A stretch of DNA of 64,000 bases from Lotus japonicus (GCF_012489685.1 NC_080042.1:47420066-47484065); one strand, 5' to 3'; shown: positions 46,201-58,787, counted from the stretch's first letter. Numbers and translations: made by a program. Notes: generated by a model not told the origin, from the sequence alone.

Positions 46201-49200
46201 ACCGCCCTCTATCTAAGAAGTTCATATTTGTCGCCAAGAATGTTAATCTTAAAATTTGAGTTAGGCTTAACATCAGGATTGCACTACCTTTTATAAGGAC
46301 TTGTTTAGCCATATTTCTAGTCAATGTGGGACTTCTCAACACTCTCTCTTGCACCCAGAACTGGATATCTGGAGCATGGAATTTGGAGTTATAACATCTG
46401 CAGGTCACCCATATATATGGGTGGTCCCATAAACAGATCTAAGATAGACTCTAATATCATCTTAGAACTTGGCTAAGACTTAACTCTACCCTAAAAACCT
46501 ATGTTGTCAATCCCAGTTCCTAGGCCGTCCCAGCCAGCCTCAAAACTATGATTGCGGGATCCCGGAAAGCGGGATGGCCGGGATAGTGATTTTTTGTCAA
46601 TATTTTATTTTGTATAACTTATACCATATCTATATATATATATATACACACACATTTTACATACTAAATCAATGATAAATATTACTTTAAGTTCTTAACA
46701 TAAGCATACTTTCATAGTAGCAAACTAGCAATTAAAGTCGGTCCTGAACAAAAAGGCATACAACTAAAAACACAAACATACATGATACTTATACTTAAAT
46801 ACTAAAGTCGGAGGATGAATGAAGTGAACAACATACGGAAGAGATAAAACCTAACAGAGGAGATTGATACAAGAAAAGTAGAAAACAGAACAGAGGAGAG
46901 GAGAATAGAAAACAGAACAGAGAAGAGGATATAAAACATGACAGAGGAGAGGAGAACCTACCTTACAAGAATTTTGCAGGAGTCTCACGGTGGTCGGCGG
47001 CCGGTCCTAGTGCTTCAAAGAGCAGCGGCGATGAGAGGAAAGAAGAGAGGGAATGGGTTGCGAGAGGGAATGGATCGGGTGAGAACACATGGGCTGGTTG
47101 GCAAAGGAATCACTCAAACATGGAGTTGACTATGTGGAGACTTCTACTCTGGTTACTGATGATAGTATCTCTTGCTGCCAACTAAATATGGGATTTACAA
47201 CAATTTGATGTTCCTAGAATTTGGATTACGCCTTTAACCCAAAAGCTAGCTTGGATGTGAGGGTTTCTCTACCCTTTATAAACACTTATTTGGCCATATC
47301 TCTAATTAATGTGGGACTTCTCAACACACCCTCACGCCCAGGGCTGGACGTCTGGAGTGTGGAATTTGCAGTAATGAACATGTGTGGATGCCCCGCATAT
47401 GAGTGGACTCTAATAAACAGATCTATGATATGCTATGATATCATCTAGTCAATGTGGGACTTCTCAACAGATGTAAAGAATGCCTTTTTGCATGGGGAAC
47501 TAGAAGAAGACATTTATAGGAAGATACCTCTGAAGATTGAGGAAAGCATTGTATGGACTGAAACAGTTCCTCGAGCCTATTTGGAATTTTTAAATATTCT
47601 ATCCAAATACAAAAAAAAAAAAATCATGAAGGCACTATACAAGTCCTAGGCTATGAAACACAGACAACTCTACAATACAGAATGTCCGGTGTCAGACACC
47701 GACACGACACTGACACTCGCACGACACCGATATGACACGTGTCAAACATCGCGGAGGACAAACAAATAAAATATTGCGGCTCAAACACTTGACCCGACAC
47801 CTCTTCTTGGGTAGGACACTTTTGGGGTTAGACAATGACTTCGGCAGTCTTGTCCTCATCCGATATTTTAACGCCTATATTTTGATTTAATCGTGATAAA
47901 TTTTGCTTAAAGCTTTGTTCTTTCTAGAGAGGAACCAGTACGTATGCAAGAGGTGGGTGCGGGAGAGAAGGGGAATGAACTCCAAGTCATCCTTGATGCA
48001 AATCTAGTTTGTAGGAAAATCTTCTCCTAAATTTCCACGCCCATGATTTCACACAAAAGTCATTGCCTTTTTATATATAATCTCATAGCTGACCTCCCCA
48101 GCATAAAACCAAAGTTTTACTTTGATATACAGGTCTCTAGTCTTAACTCTTAATCTAGAGTCAATTAGTCAATCACATGATTTTATAGTGTGGCTCATGA
48201 GATGGATATTCTGTAGTTTGCGCAAACTGCACTCATTCTTCATCTCCTTATGCCTCATTATTTGATTAAACTCAGTATTCATACATTGGTTATAAATATA
48301 CCTCATAATCCAGCCCTTGAATATAGATATAGTCTGGGTCAACTGCTGAGAAACACAGCCCTGTTATCTGCAGTACAAATGAAAGCATAGTCAATTAGAG
48401 TCATATATAGCACCGATGGCATATACCAAGTAAACACCCGAAAGGTAAAAGTATATTTGATTTTCGGGACGAGCACATAAATTCAATGTAAGCAGTGAGG
48501 ATAAAGTTAAAGCACTTAAATTACAATCTAGAATCTTTCATAGTCAAAAGGTCCACCCAATGCAAACATTTTGCGATGACTAGCTCCTTCCTCATTCCTA
48601 TACCGATACTCTCATTATCTAAATATTCCATTAAGGAACTGAAATATGAATTTTCACTCTCTTCTCAAGACATCGGAGGCACAAAATTAATCTAGATGTC
48701 AGTTTATTATACGGTAGACTTTTTATTTCGCTGAGCCTGAATCTGCATTGACAGGAAAAATATCTTTTATACTCCGCATTCAAAAGCCAGATAAAAGAGT
48801 ATTTATAGAAACTTAGGTTAAAATAGCAATCATTCCCGTTTCTACATTCCAGTAGATATTATCTCAAATTATTTGAAGAATAAGACGTTGATGAACTGGA
48901 AATTATTATTGGATATATTAACTACTTCGATTAACATTACCTTGAAATCGCGAACAATTATGAATGCACAAAGAGAAGCAGAATTTGGTCTAAACCATGT
49001 GTTTCAAGTTTCAACAACACCAAGGGGACTGAATGTATAATAAGGTAGTATATACATGGATCCTAATTACATGACCTGGTTGATTACTTTCTATACTTTG
49101 AACCTAAGCATAATTGATAGAACCCAGAAAATTAGCAGTAGTTTATTGATAGAACCCTAATTCCCAATTTGGGGATTAGGGGAAAGATACATGAGAGAGA

Positions 49201-52200
49201 TGCCAAACACCCTCTCTAACCCTAGAAAGAGAATCACTTCTCTCTCTAAACCCAAATCCTAACTGAATACCAAGACACCCCTAACTCTCTAATGTCTGTT
49301 ATTTATAGGCTACATGCCTCAATAACATTCTAACTAACTCACTAAGTATAACTAACCCCTAACCTTGAGTTCCTATCAATAATGTACATAATAATAAATA
49401 TATCTAACAGAAATAATGAACAAATTTAAATGTGCATCATCAGTCATCACATGCATTTATCTTATTTGACCTCTTATCTAGTGTTAGGACCCAGAAAATC
49501 AGAAGAACTGAAATGGATATTATTGATTGTGAACTTAATTCCCAAATAGGAATTAGAGAGAAAGGTTACAAAAGTTGCAGAGCATTCGAGAGGCTCTGCT
49601 CTCTCCCAAGTCCCAATTTCCTAAATGATCCCAAAAGACGTCTAAACTCTCCTAGCAATCCCTTTTTTATAGGCTATAAGCCCACTAACACTAAGCCCAC
49701 TAACAATAAGCCCACTCTAATTCTAGGTCTCTATCATCACTTCCCCCCTAAACATCCACATTGTCCTCAAGGTGGGAAAAAAGAGAACAAAAAGATCAAC
49801 AATTGTAACCAGTTGGGCCAGGCCCAATACAACACAAACCAAAAATAAAAACAAAAACAGAATGCTTTTCTCTCCTCTTGGGCTCGTTCCTTCTGTAGCA
49901 TTATGGGCTTTGGCCTTGTGGTCAAACTTTGACCCAATTCTGAAAAATCTAGCTGAGCCAGCCTTGCTCTGCTTCATATGAACGCATGTGCGTGTGAAGA
50001 CAACTGAAAAATCACACCTAAACAGTGATGACAGAAACTAGCGTCCACCGCCGTAACTGCAAAGTCCGGTGGCTTCGCCGGCGGCCGCAAGGCAGTTTCC
50101 GGTTGGCAAACCATCGAGCTTCCATCCTCTGTTGCGTACAAACCCATGTATAGATGAGCACTACGTGAACCCAAACACAACCAGATGACGTCGGAATCTG
50201 CTTCCGCCGCCGTAACCGCAATATCTGGTGGTTTCACCGGTGGTCGATTGGCGTCCGATTTGCGATAATCGCTGAGGAAGAAGCGTGAACCACTGCCAAC
50301 ATGACCTGGCGATTCAGTCTCCGGCGGACTGGCGAACTCCGATGAGCAAGGAGTTGAGTAGAGAGGTTTCTGTTCGATGATTTTGGGAAAAACGTCGTTC
50401 TCCACACGCTCTGCTTGCGAGACTGACAAGCCACCGGCCTCAAGAATCGAAACCTTCGTTGGCTTCGGTGACTCCTCCGCCACTGCTCCAACGTGCTCTG
50501 CCGCTGCGAACTCTGATTTCACCGTCATTACAGCCTCCTCTTCTCTCTGCACCGATCCCGCTGTAGGTTGCTCCTTCTCGGAATTCTCAGAATTCTCTAG
50601 TGGTGGTAGCTCAATCTCTGATGGCGCTAACAACACTGAATTCGCCTCTGTTTTGGCTTCAATCAAATCTGGTTCTGGCAGGTACAGATCTGCTTCTGGT
50701 TCGAATTCTCTCAACAATGCCATCACAAAATCCCACCACCTTGCCCTCTGATTTTGTCTTTTCCAGGAATACCACTAGTTGTAAGCAACTAAGCATCTCG
50801 CCTCAAAGACCTCTTCTCCTCTGAGAATTTCTTCTCTTCTGATATTCCCCTGGCCTCACAATACTGCTCCACACTGATGAGCCACCCCCAAGCCTCTCTT
50901 CCATCGAATCTGGGGAACATCTGGCCACCAAAGCACCTAGATCGGTGCTCTGATACCATTGTTAGGACCCAGAAAATTAGAAGAACTGAAATGGATATTA
51001 TTGATTGTGAACCTAATTCCCAAATAGGAATTAGAGAGAAAGGTTACAAAGGTTGCAGAGCATTCGAGAGGCTCTGCTCTCTCCCAAGTCCCAATTTCCT
51101 AAATGATCCCAAAAGATGTCTAAACTCTCCTAGCAATCCCTTATTTATAGGCTATAAGCCCACTAACACTAAGCCCACTCTCATTCTAGGTCTCTATCAT
51201 CTAGTGAACATTAAGAGGGTAATGAATGTGGAAAAAAAACCAACGGCGACCAAAATAAAAATCAGTTACTTTATACATTTTAAGAAAAATAAACTGTGAA
51301 ATTACGTTTATGCTATTAAAATTTCTTTAAGAAAGATTTGTGAAAAGCAGTGATCAAAATTGTTGAGAAAGTTCGGGGATGAGTGCATTATAAAAACTGA
51401 CCTCATATTTTGCACAGTGCACCAATCTAGACAATGATGCCCATCTATGTCAAGATGTAATTTATAGGATACAATTAGTCAGGACTCAGGACAATGTAAA
51501 AGCAAAATGAAAAAACAGTTAAGAGAATAAAGGAACAGTAGTCATTGGTCTACACAATATTTATTTTGGTTAAATATGTTACTAATATACAGATTCACAG
51601 ACTACAATGACGAGTCATGATTGCTGAACTAAGCTTCAAATTGTTATTGATATCAAGATGGTAGCTAACCTGCGAGGATCATAAATAGTAACCGTACGAT
51701 CAGCTCCACCCACAGCAATGTTACCATTGGAAGAACTGCAAACAGCATATAAGGCATCACCAGGAATGCCAGCAATCCGATGAAGACAACCACCATTTTC
51801 TTTCATTCTCAAGTCCCACATAGTCAGCTGCAATTATATCAACAAATGAAGCACAAAAAATGTGTACAAATAACTAATTGTGCTCTAACTTATAACCCAT
51901 AAAGCACAGATTTTGAAATATTTAACATGGTGCAAATACGAACATGGGCCCACACATCAAATTCTAAAATTTCTAGGTCAGCGAAAAGGCAAATATAAAC
52001 ACGCACAATAGAAAATTGAAGGACAAATATTTATAAAAATATCATTTATGAATTTACTATATTCTCGATACATGTCAAATATGCCTAAGTAAAATGAAAA
52101 AGTTGAGGGAAATGAAAATGGTACGTAACAAAAGCCCCTCTGCCTTATTTTCCATGACATAAAAAAATGTTATGTAAACTCAATCTGTGTGTGCGCATAT

Positions 52201-55200
52201 TTATTTATTCTTCAAATTTTATATGTTCATGCCCATGGTGCTTTTCATGTCAAAACCATGTTGGGGCAAAAAAATTAATAGAACTAGACACATAGACATG
52301 TGTTGGATACATGCCGTGTATGACACATGTCCAACAAGCAGGCACAACCACAACAGTACAACATCAAAATGGTGTCTCCATGTTTTATAATTTATAAGAA
52401 TAAAGCTTTGGAGAAACTATAAATCTAACATTACCTGGCTTCCTTCAGTAATAGCTAATATAGAACTTTGATTTCCATTAACTACATTTTGCATGAAGTT
52501 TAATGAAGCAGGGTACCAGAGTCTGCAAATGACAAATTAACTGAGAGGAATAACTACATTAGAATGAAATGTTAACAGATAAGAGTGAGCCAAACATTGC
52601 TCCCTATGCTTTTGGGGCATAGTCACAAGTCAACTGAAAAATATAGATAGAGTATCAGGATGTCCTTAAAAATTCAAAACGAAGAAACAAAATCATGAAT
52701 TCATTTTCTGTAATTTGTCTATCAAAGAAGTACTGCAAGACTTAGTGAACTACGTTTCACCAAGAGAAAAAGAAAAACTTTCAAATCTCCCAAGGATAAC
52801 TAATAATAAATTCTGAGAGTTTCAACAGAAATCCTAAATTTGAACAAATACTCGGTCAATAAAACAAGAATAGTATCCTGATGAGACATCCAAAGTTTAC
52901 TTAAAAGTTACCTGGGGATGAGATATCGGAGATAAAGATGATGATGTAGAATAGATTTAGGGGAGTAGATTTAGGGTTTCTTTACTAATTTTATTTAAAA
53001 ATTTGACGATAACTATGTTAATTTGGATATTTGATTTAGCATATTAATTATGTTTTTAGGATATTGATATCTTTCCTTATTTATAGGATTCTTATTTTTA
53101 TAATATGTAATAGGATATTTAGTTCAGTTTAAAGAAGTTGAAATTTTATGAAGATTGGATATCTAATTAGGATTTATCTATAAATTCAATCATGGAGGAT
53201 TTCTATCATAGTTGGGTGATACCTAATGTAATTTGAGTGGGAAGATTGAATAAAATACTCTGTCTTTCTTAATAAAGCATCTGATTTTAGTTAAGAGAGG
53301 TACTCCACACCTAAAAGAATATTTTAGTCATTGAGTCGGAGAAGCACATATGGGAGTACCTTAGGTGGGAGGGAGTACCCTTCCGAGAGAAATACTCAGT
53401 GGGTTATTTGGTAACATCAGCTGAGAATACAATAGAAAGCAATTTGATAATTAAAATCTAGCTTACAATTTATGATGATTGATTAGTAAATAATAGAGGA
53501 TTTCCTTTCCTCATAATAGAAATGTAACATGTGCAATAATAAGTACTCTGGCTGCCTTTGAAGGAGAGTCCTGTTCAGATCCTGACAGGTATCAGAGCTT
53601 AGTGAAGTTTCATTGTCTAACTATTGACATGTTAGATATTATGAGGATTACCCAAGCCTTTATGAGGACTACTTTGCTCATATTTCTACTCAAACTTGCA
53701 TGTATTGTACAACAATCACACGGAAATAATTTGAATAATTGAATGGTACATAAGTAAATAGAGGAAGATACTTTTCTGACATCCACAAAATTTAACTTGA
53801 AAACAGAAAAATAAATAAATCACTTACGGTCGAAATGTGCGAATGTGGATGTCCTGGTCATATATGTCAACAGCTTTGCAAAAGCTACGAGCAACAGCTG
53901 CCTGGATAAAAGAACCCTTCGACACATTAAGGAAAATAGAGATACAGATATGAAATAGTCACACACCAAACTAAGAGGGAAACAAGTAGTTTTGTAGTTT
54001 TCTTTATATTTTCTTATTCTTTTAACCTGATTGAAATCCCTTAAGTTGAAAACGCCAAGCAAACTACTATTTTCTTGAGCAAGAATGTCAAACTGAAGTT
54101 TGATCACTGCCATGGCTTCTATTCCTGTTTTATGTATTTTCTTAGGACAGTAGAACCAGAAACTTCAAAATAGGATTTAATATATGCTTATTTAATAATA
54201 TCAATAGTGATTACCAACATGAGAATTTAAAATTGCGATAAAGCTTAAAGTTAATCTAGGTGTCCATACACTCCATTAACCGTAAAAGTTTTCTTTACAC
54301 TTAAAACAATTTTTCTTTTTGTAGATGAAAAACTACACTATAGATGAAACTCCTGTTAATGGTACAGAAAGAGCTCACCATAGACAATTGATTTGGACTA
54401 AAGCAGAGTCCTGCCCAACTTCCTTCCCCAATACCATTATCAGGAGGCAATACTGAATATGTAAGCCTGTCAACATCTGCAGATTTGCGGACATACATCC
54501 AAATAAACTAAGTCAGTGATAACATTGAAAGCTGGATTTGTATCTGGTTCAAAGGAGGGGAAGGATATTTTTATCATATTCGGTTAAGATGAGAGACGGG
54601 GAGGGGAAGGGGTGAGAAACAATCCGCTTCTTGTTTGGTTCATGAGGGGAGGGAAGGGGAAGGATTTTAAAACCTACTTACTTTTATTAGTCTTACTTTT
54701 AAAATACAATTTTCGGTTTCAAAGTTGAGGAATGACATTTTAGTCATACCAATTATTTTCCCTCCAAATCCCATCACTTTTGGAGGGGAGACAAAATTGA
54801 GTTAGGAGGGATTTTGGTCCCCTCCCCTCCTAAAATTTGAATCATAAGCCTTTAAAAAAATCTCCCCTCCTAAAATTTGAACCATAAGCCTTAAAAAAAT
54901 CTCTCCCCTCCCCTCCATTCCTCTCCTACTAAACACTGTAAACTGTAAAGTCCTAGAGAAGGAAAATGCTAAACAGACAGAATTAATTTGGCAAAATAGG
55001 TCCACCCTGGAGCTGCAGACATGCAACATGAACACATTGGTAAGTTGGAAGGTGCGCCGTTGTCCTAAGAAGGAAGGGTATTTGGGTCTTGGCTTGATTT
55101 CTGAGAGCATTGCTTTAGCAAGTAATTGGATATGGTGATATCCTATGGAAACTTATTTGGACATTAATGTTGGCATCAAGTTATCTGAAGCAAGCATGGC

Positions 55201-58200
55201 ATAGAGCAAAATAGGTGCTAATATGGCAACCCAGGCTTCTCATTTCACTAATTCACTATCGAAATTTATCGCCCATAGTTATACTACACTGAAGTCCATG
55301 CTTACCATGAAGGTAAAGAATGGCTTCATAAGAAAAAATTTGGAGAATCATTGGGTAAGAGATTCATCTTTTACATTGGTTTTCCAATGCCTTTAATTGG
55401 AACTAATACAACTTATTTAGTGCAGGTTTGTAGGCTACATAGGACAATTCCCATTTTATGTGTTATGTTAAGTGCAAGCACAGAATAATTTCCACACCAC
55501 TTCTTAAACTATTCTAGATCTTTTTCTTTATGGAATTCTTTGTTTGGCATTTTCAAGAGTTGGTGTGCCGAGGTCCTTAGACCAGTTTTTGATTTTCTGG
55601 CTCTGGTAGAAGAAAACAATCCAAAATTTTGAGCCAATTCACTGCTTTGCTCTAGGCTTTGAGAATTCTATGGGTGAGCAGTTTCTCTGGGATAGGATAA
55701 GGCAAGGCGCTCAGCTTCTACTTGGGTAAATTTTAGGGTCTTCATAGAGGGATTTCCTTTACAAGTATGGTAAGGGAGTGAATAGCTTTGCTTTATTGAC
55801 CTTTTTTGTTCTCTTTAATTTGTCTTGTTATTTATACCGAGGATCTAAAATCCTCTCATCTGTTTACTTATATTCATTTCCATCTATATTTCTGAAACTA
55901 TTATTTTCTTCAGAAAAAGAAAGAGGACAAAACAGCCAGAACAAGTCAATCGATATATAGAATCTCAGATAGCTGAGCGGGTCCGTGTCACCTTGCCCTA
56001 TCCTACAACCGCCCTTGAATCTGGTGCGCTCTGGCTAAATATTGTTATAGAAAAAAAAAATATCAGACTGCCTAGCACTACTTCACAAATAACACAGTAA
56101 CAAAACGAGTACCAAAATGGCAGTTATTTTTTTAAGGCAATTACTTTAAACTTTGTGTTTGTCACTATTATCATAGTAAGGATGATGTTAAGTAAATCTT
56201 ATAATAGTAAACCAATGAACTAGAACTCAATCAAAACATTACTAGCAGTAGAAGTGTTTTGATGAATTAACCTTTTAACAAGTTTCATGAGATTTCTCAA
56301 AGTTAAAGAGATAGTTTGCCAAAGGGCTGAAGTTGAAGACAGTATAATGAGAGTTGAATCAGTTAACTCATATATTTAAAATAAAAAACTAGTATTTTAC
56401 AGTGAACATGAGACACATGATCACTTAAGGAGGCACAAATCAGCAACTGCAGTGGAGGAAAAGAAAATAATGAAAGAGAAATATGGGAAAGAAAATTCAT
56501 GCTCAGGTACTAGCCTCTTGAAAACGGAGAAAGAGAAGGAATAATAGCTAGAATAAGTTTATAAGCAGATCTAATCTCATGCATACCCAATGACTCAGAA
56601 CAAATCAAGCTGTCATCACTCATCAGTATTGAATGAAATAGGAGGGATGCACTATTCATATCCAACAGTCAACACACCCAATAGACCTCCTATCAAGCAA
56701 ACAAAAATTGTCCATTTACAAATATAGTTAGTCGGTAAGATTTCAGGTGGCATGAACTATATCTACTAAGGAAAATGGAAAATTGTTGCCAACAATTAAA
56801 TATTAAAATATAAAGGAAAAATATATGCTTTATTTAATAAGCAATACAGAAAACCAACTTTATAAAAAAAAAACTAAAGAGAAAGACAAAATTATCGATA
56901 AATTGGGGGTGAAAATATATTTTTTTTACTAAAACTGTAATTGAAGATCAGGCTAGAACATTATTCATTGACAAATAGTTCAAGTTAAACTTAATTTACA
57001 ACAAAAGGAAAGCAAGAATGATCAAGGTAAAAAAGAAAAAGGTACCTTCACCAGACGCATCTAGTTTAGATACAATAAGATGACCATATGAATCCACACT
57101 TCCCAACATTAAGTAGCCATGACCTGAAATGCATAGCACGTATAAAAACAATTTCTATATCAAAGCAAATTATAATAGCAGGAACATTTTATTATAATGT
57201 GTCAAAACAAAATATTGAAATAACACTGATGATGTAAAATCACATACTCTCCGCTTCAGCAAGGACAATACTTTGAATTTCTGAACGATGAGGACAGCGA
57301 TTGACTAACGAAGAGGCAATAACCTGAAAGTGGTGTATCATATAGCAAACATACGCAGATCATCAAGCAAGTTTTTTCTGTACAAGACATGACACAATAA
57401 TAATATACCTCAGCGTGTTCAGGTATCAAGAGGCCTTCTTTTCCTTTGATGACAGAAGATTCTCCCAGAGTAATCTAGTGAGAAAATATAAATTATAATT
57501 CATTAAAACCGAAATCACCATTTGTAGAACTAAAAGTGGTAAAATCAGTGAGCAATACTTTGTCTTTTAAATCAAAAGAACCAATTCTGCTGACAATCAA
57601 CAAGAATTTTCTAGAACTAGAACAATATTCTTCAGCCAAAGACCCAGTATACCATCAAAGACAAAATCACCCTTTGGATTCATTCTAAACAATTGCATGT
57701 TATTTTCCACCTTTAAATTTCAATAATTTCGATCAGAAGAGAGAACATTTGAAGGGTTAAATTGGTCCTTGAAAGTATTGGGGGTTGGAAAGTTCATCCC
57801 TAGACTTGGGAAATAGCCCCACAGTCCCTAATTGTGTTAAATGTTGGTCAAGTTAGTCCTTGTGGTCAGATAAAACGCCAGTCAAGTAAGTCCCTACACT
57901 AACTTGACTTGACTGTCATTTTACACAATCAAGGACCGCGGGCGTATTTCCTTCTTCTACGACGAACTTGCTAGCTTCCAACACTTTCAGGACCCATTTG
58001 ACCATTCACTCTCCTTTCGTAGAGTACTGTGTATGTCAGAGTAGTATGTAGGAATTGTATTAGATGATTAGCATCGTAAACTGTGACTCGACAGTTAGTA
58101 GTTATGCCAGCACAGGCCAGCTGGCAGTCAGTTCAGCTTGCAGCAGTTAGTAATGGCCTCCTCTTTCATTCTCTATCTCAGCTAAAACAGTTCTTTGTAT

Positions 58201-58724
58201 CTTTGTCACAATCTAAGATAAAATACAGAATATTTAGATGTAGATATCTCTCTTTAGTTTTCTGTCACTTTACTTTCTTTCAGCCTTATACATTTCACAT
58301 TACATAATAGAAGTGTTTAAAACATGATTTCATCTTATAAAATCCTAAAATTGATAACAGAATGTTCAAAATTAGCTGTCAGTGACCTTATAAATGCTCT
58401 ATTTACAATAAAATTCAACTGTTAGGGAAGAAAAGAGAACAATGCAATTTAAGCATTTATTTATACCTGAAGCTTATAAACATGAGGACCGGAGGCTATG
58501 TAGACAAAACATGCATTTGCGTCTTCCTGGCTAACCTAACAAAACAAACAGGTTAACGAAGAAATTGAGAGACTTTGAGAAAGAAAGCGAGAGAAAAAGA
58601 GAGTGTTTTTATTGAATAGAAATACATGGAGTGCAAGGCGAGTGGATTGAATGCTTCCAGGAGAAGGATTCTCAATAAGAGTGGAAGGAACCACTGCTTT
58701 CTTCAGACACTTCGCCTCCAACAT
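43278..58724 (-). CDS. WD40-repeat (transducin-like) protein gene, 13 exons, 363 aa
   Basis: This is the one intact host gene. Exons, 5' to 3' on the minus strand: 58724-58626, 58535-58467, 57474-57409, 57323-57248, 57123-57046, 54476-54379, 53901-53828, 52522-52435, 51827-51670, 51444-51402, 48367-48302, 44229-44152, 43376-43278. All introns are GT-AG, phases agree throughout, and the spliced frame is 1092 nt with one terminal TAA. Diagnostic pieces are MLEAKCLKKAVVPSTLI (start), LTMWDLRMKENGGCLHRI (217-234, WD dipeptide), ADRTVTIYDPRR, DPDYIYIQGLDYE, FCGQWRENSKLFSFRGDSNW and LGGWTDSGSIFVANV. It should fold as a single beta-propeller scaffold; partner and process are unknown to me and I give no symbol. 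Introns 10 and 11 (3.0 and 4.1 kb) hold retroelements. No disabling mutation was seen. Confidence 0.9.
43752..43774 (+). mobile_element. 23-bp SINE stub with target duplication
   Basis: ATCTTCCGATTTACC plus an A-run is flanked by AGATAGACTC(A/G)AAATTT at 43735-43751 and 43775-43791. The stub matches the 3' end of the SINE at 13523-13640 (TTTCCGATATACCA). It is an extreme 5' truncation, in intron 12 of the WD40 gene. Confidence 0.65.
45205..47660 (+). pseudogene. Ty1/copia remnants in intron 11 of the WD40 gene
   Basis: A plus-strand integrase fragment (about 45440-45830) shows KRLRSDNAKDYF and KTPKQNGIAERINGHLL, which fits copia integrase. A reverse-transcriptase scrap at 47452-47560 shows DVKNAFLHGELEEDIY. 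Stops and frame breaks separate them and no domain is complete. A sequence resembling a reversed tRNA-Met primer site (GCTCTGGATACCAT, about 45203) marks a further LTR-element trace on the opposite strand. These lie inside an intron and would be spliced out. Confidence 0.7.
46210..47466. repeat. Diverged repeat pair with GTCAATGTGGGACTTCTCAACA
   Basis: Blocks at about 46240-46480 and 47225-47445 share CCTTTTATAAGGAC/CCTTTATAAACAC, AATGTGGGACTTCTCAACAC, CCCAG.(A/G)CTGGA, CTGGAG.(A/G)TGGAATTTG and AAACAGATCTA. A third copy of TCAATGTGGGACTTCTCAACAG follows at 47449. It is a dispersed plant repeat; its class is not determined. Confidence 0.6.
49115..49378 (-). mobile_element. Short solo LTR, 264 bp
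   Basis: It begins TGATAGAACCCAG and ends GAGTTCCTATCA, with perfect 5-bp flanks ATAAT (49110-49114 and 49379-49383). It is related to the LTRs of the adjacent element, in the same orientation. It lies in intron 10 of the WD40 gene. Confidence 0.85.
49482..49736 (-). repeat. 3' LTR of the non-autonomous element
   Basis: 255 bp. It carries an extra 15-bp copy of TAACAATAAGCCCAC relative to the other LTR. Confidence 0.9.
49737..49750 (-). promoter_or_regulatory. Polypurine tract of the non-autonomous element
   Basis: On the minus strand this reads TAGGGGGGAAGTGA directly before the 3' LTR. Confidence 0.8.
49974..50723 (-). CDS. Gag-like or novel ORF of the non-autonomous element, 249 aa
   Basis: From ATG 50723 (a GTG precedes it) the frame runs 249 codons to 49974. 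The first residues MALLREFEPE, and in-frame upstream codons reading RARWWDFV, resemble the retrotransposon gag core. A separate leader frame from ATG 50920 gives MFPRFDGREAWGWLISVEQY, again gag-like, before a stop near 50789. So an original gag appears broken by a shift and a deletion. The remainder is acidic and Pro/Ser-rich. It has a duplicated segment RPP(V/A)KPPD(I/F)AVTA (about residues 155-168 and 208-221) that I do not recognise. The function, if any, is unknown. Confidence 0.5.
   Translation of the reverse strand: MALLREFEPEADLYLPEPDLIEAKTEANSVLLAPSEIELPPLENSENSEKEQPTAGSVQREEEAVMTVKSEFAAAEHVGAVAEESPKPTKVSILEAGGLSVSQAERVENDVFPKIIEQKPLYSTPCSSEFASPPETESPGHVGSGSRFFLSDYRKSDANRPPVKPPDIAVTAAEADSDVIWLCLGSRSAHLYMGLYATEDGSSMVCQPETALRPPAKPPDFAVTAVDASFCHHCLGVIFQLSSHAHAFI
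50947..50958 (-). promoter_or_regulatory. Primer-binding site of the non-autonomous element
   Basis: The plus strand GCTCTGATACCA is the complement of TGGTATCAGAGC, the tRNA-iMet primer site, one base inside the right (5') LTR. It fixes the element's orientation. Confidence 0.9.
50960..51199 (-). repeat. 5' LTR of the non-autonomous element
   Basis: 240 bp, minus-strand ends TGATAGAGACC and GGGTCCTAACA. Confidence 0.9.
54545..54950. repeat. G/C-strand-biased repeat in intron 5 of the WD40 gene
   Basis: The left side is rich in GAGGGGAAGG and GGGGAGGGGAAGG, and the right side in CCCCTCCCCTCC, suggesting degenerate inverted ends. A 40-bp unit (CTCCCCTCCTAAAATTTGAA, then CATAAGCCTT and an A-run) is repeated twice near 54820-54900. 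Possibly a MITE; no target repeat was established. Confidence 0.45.
57757..58003. mobile_element. Candidate MITE in intron 2 of the WD40 gene
   Basis: The left arm GGGTTAAATTGGTCCTTGAA and the inverted right arm (GGTCAAATGGGTCCTGAAAG) match, extending through AGTATTGG/AGTGTTGG. The interior contains an inverted pair, GTCAAGTTAGTCC and GTCAAGTAAGTCC/ACTTGACTTGAC. Target repeats are unclear. Confidence 0.5.
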
Positions 58725-58787
58725 TCTCTCACTTTAGTTCTGGATGTGGCAGGGAGAGTGGGAGTGGCGGAAGAAATAAATTTGAGG

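Larger units (their letters stand above)
49482..51199 (-). mobile_element. Non-autonomous short LTR retrotransposon, 1.7 kb
   Basis: Two LTRs (49482-49736, 255 bp; 50960-51199, 240 bp) differ by six substitutions and a 15-bp indel and are flanked by TCTAG (49477-49481 and 51200-51204). The primer-binding site is beside the right LTR and the purine tract beside the left one, so the element reads on the minus strand. There is no protease, RT or integrase. The leader and internal frame resemble a broken Ty3-type gag. It sits in intron 10 of the WD40 gene, in gene orientation. About 2.5% LTR divergence makes it far older than the chromovirus. Confidence 0.92.

Noticed and set aside
46505..46600. 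CCCGGGAT-type palindromic words
   Set aside because: Suggestive of a foldback repeat but too short and degenerate to set boundaries.
55778..56060. Possible small gene and A-run-tailed element in intron 5 of the WD40 gene
   Set aside because: The 60-codon frame has no family signal; the GAATCTGGTGCGCTCTGG-A-run region hints at a SINE tail, but I found neither boxes nor target repeats.
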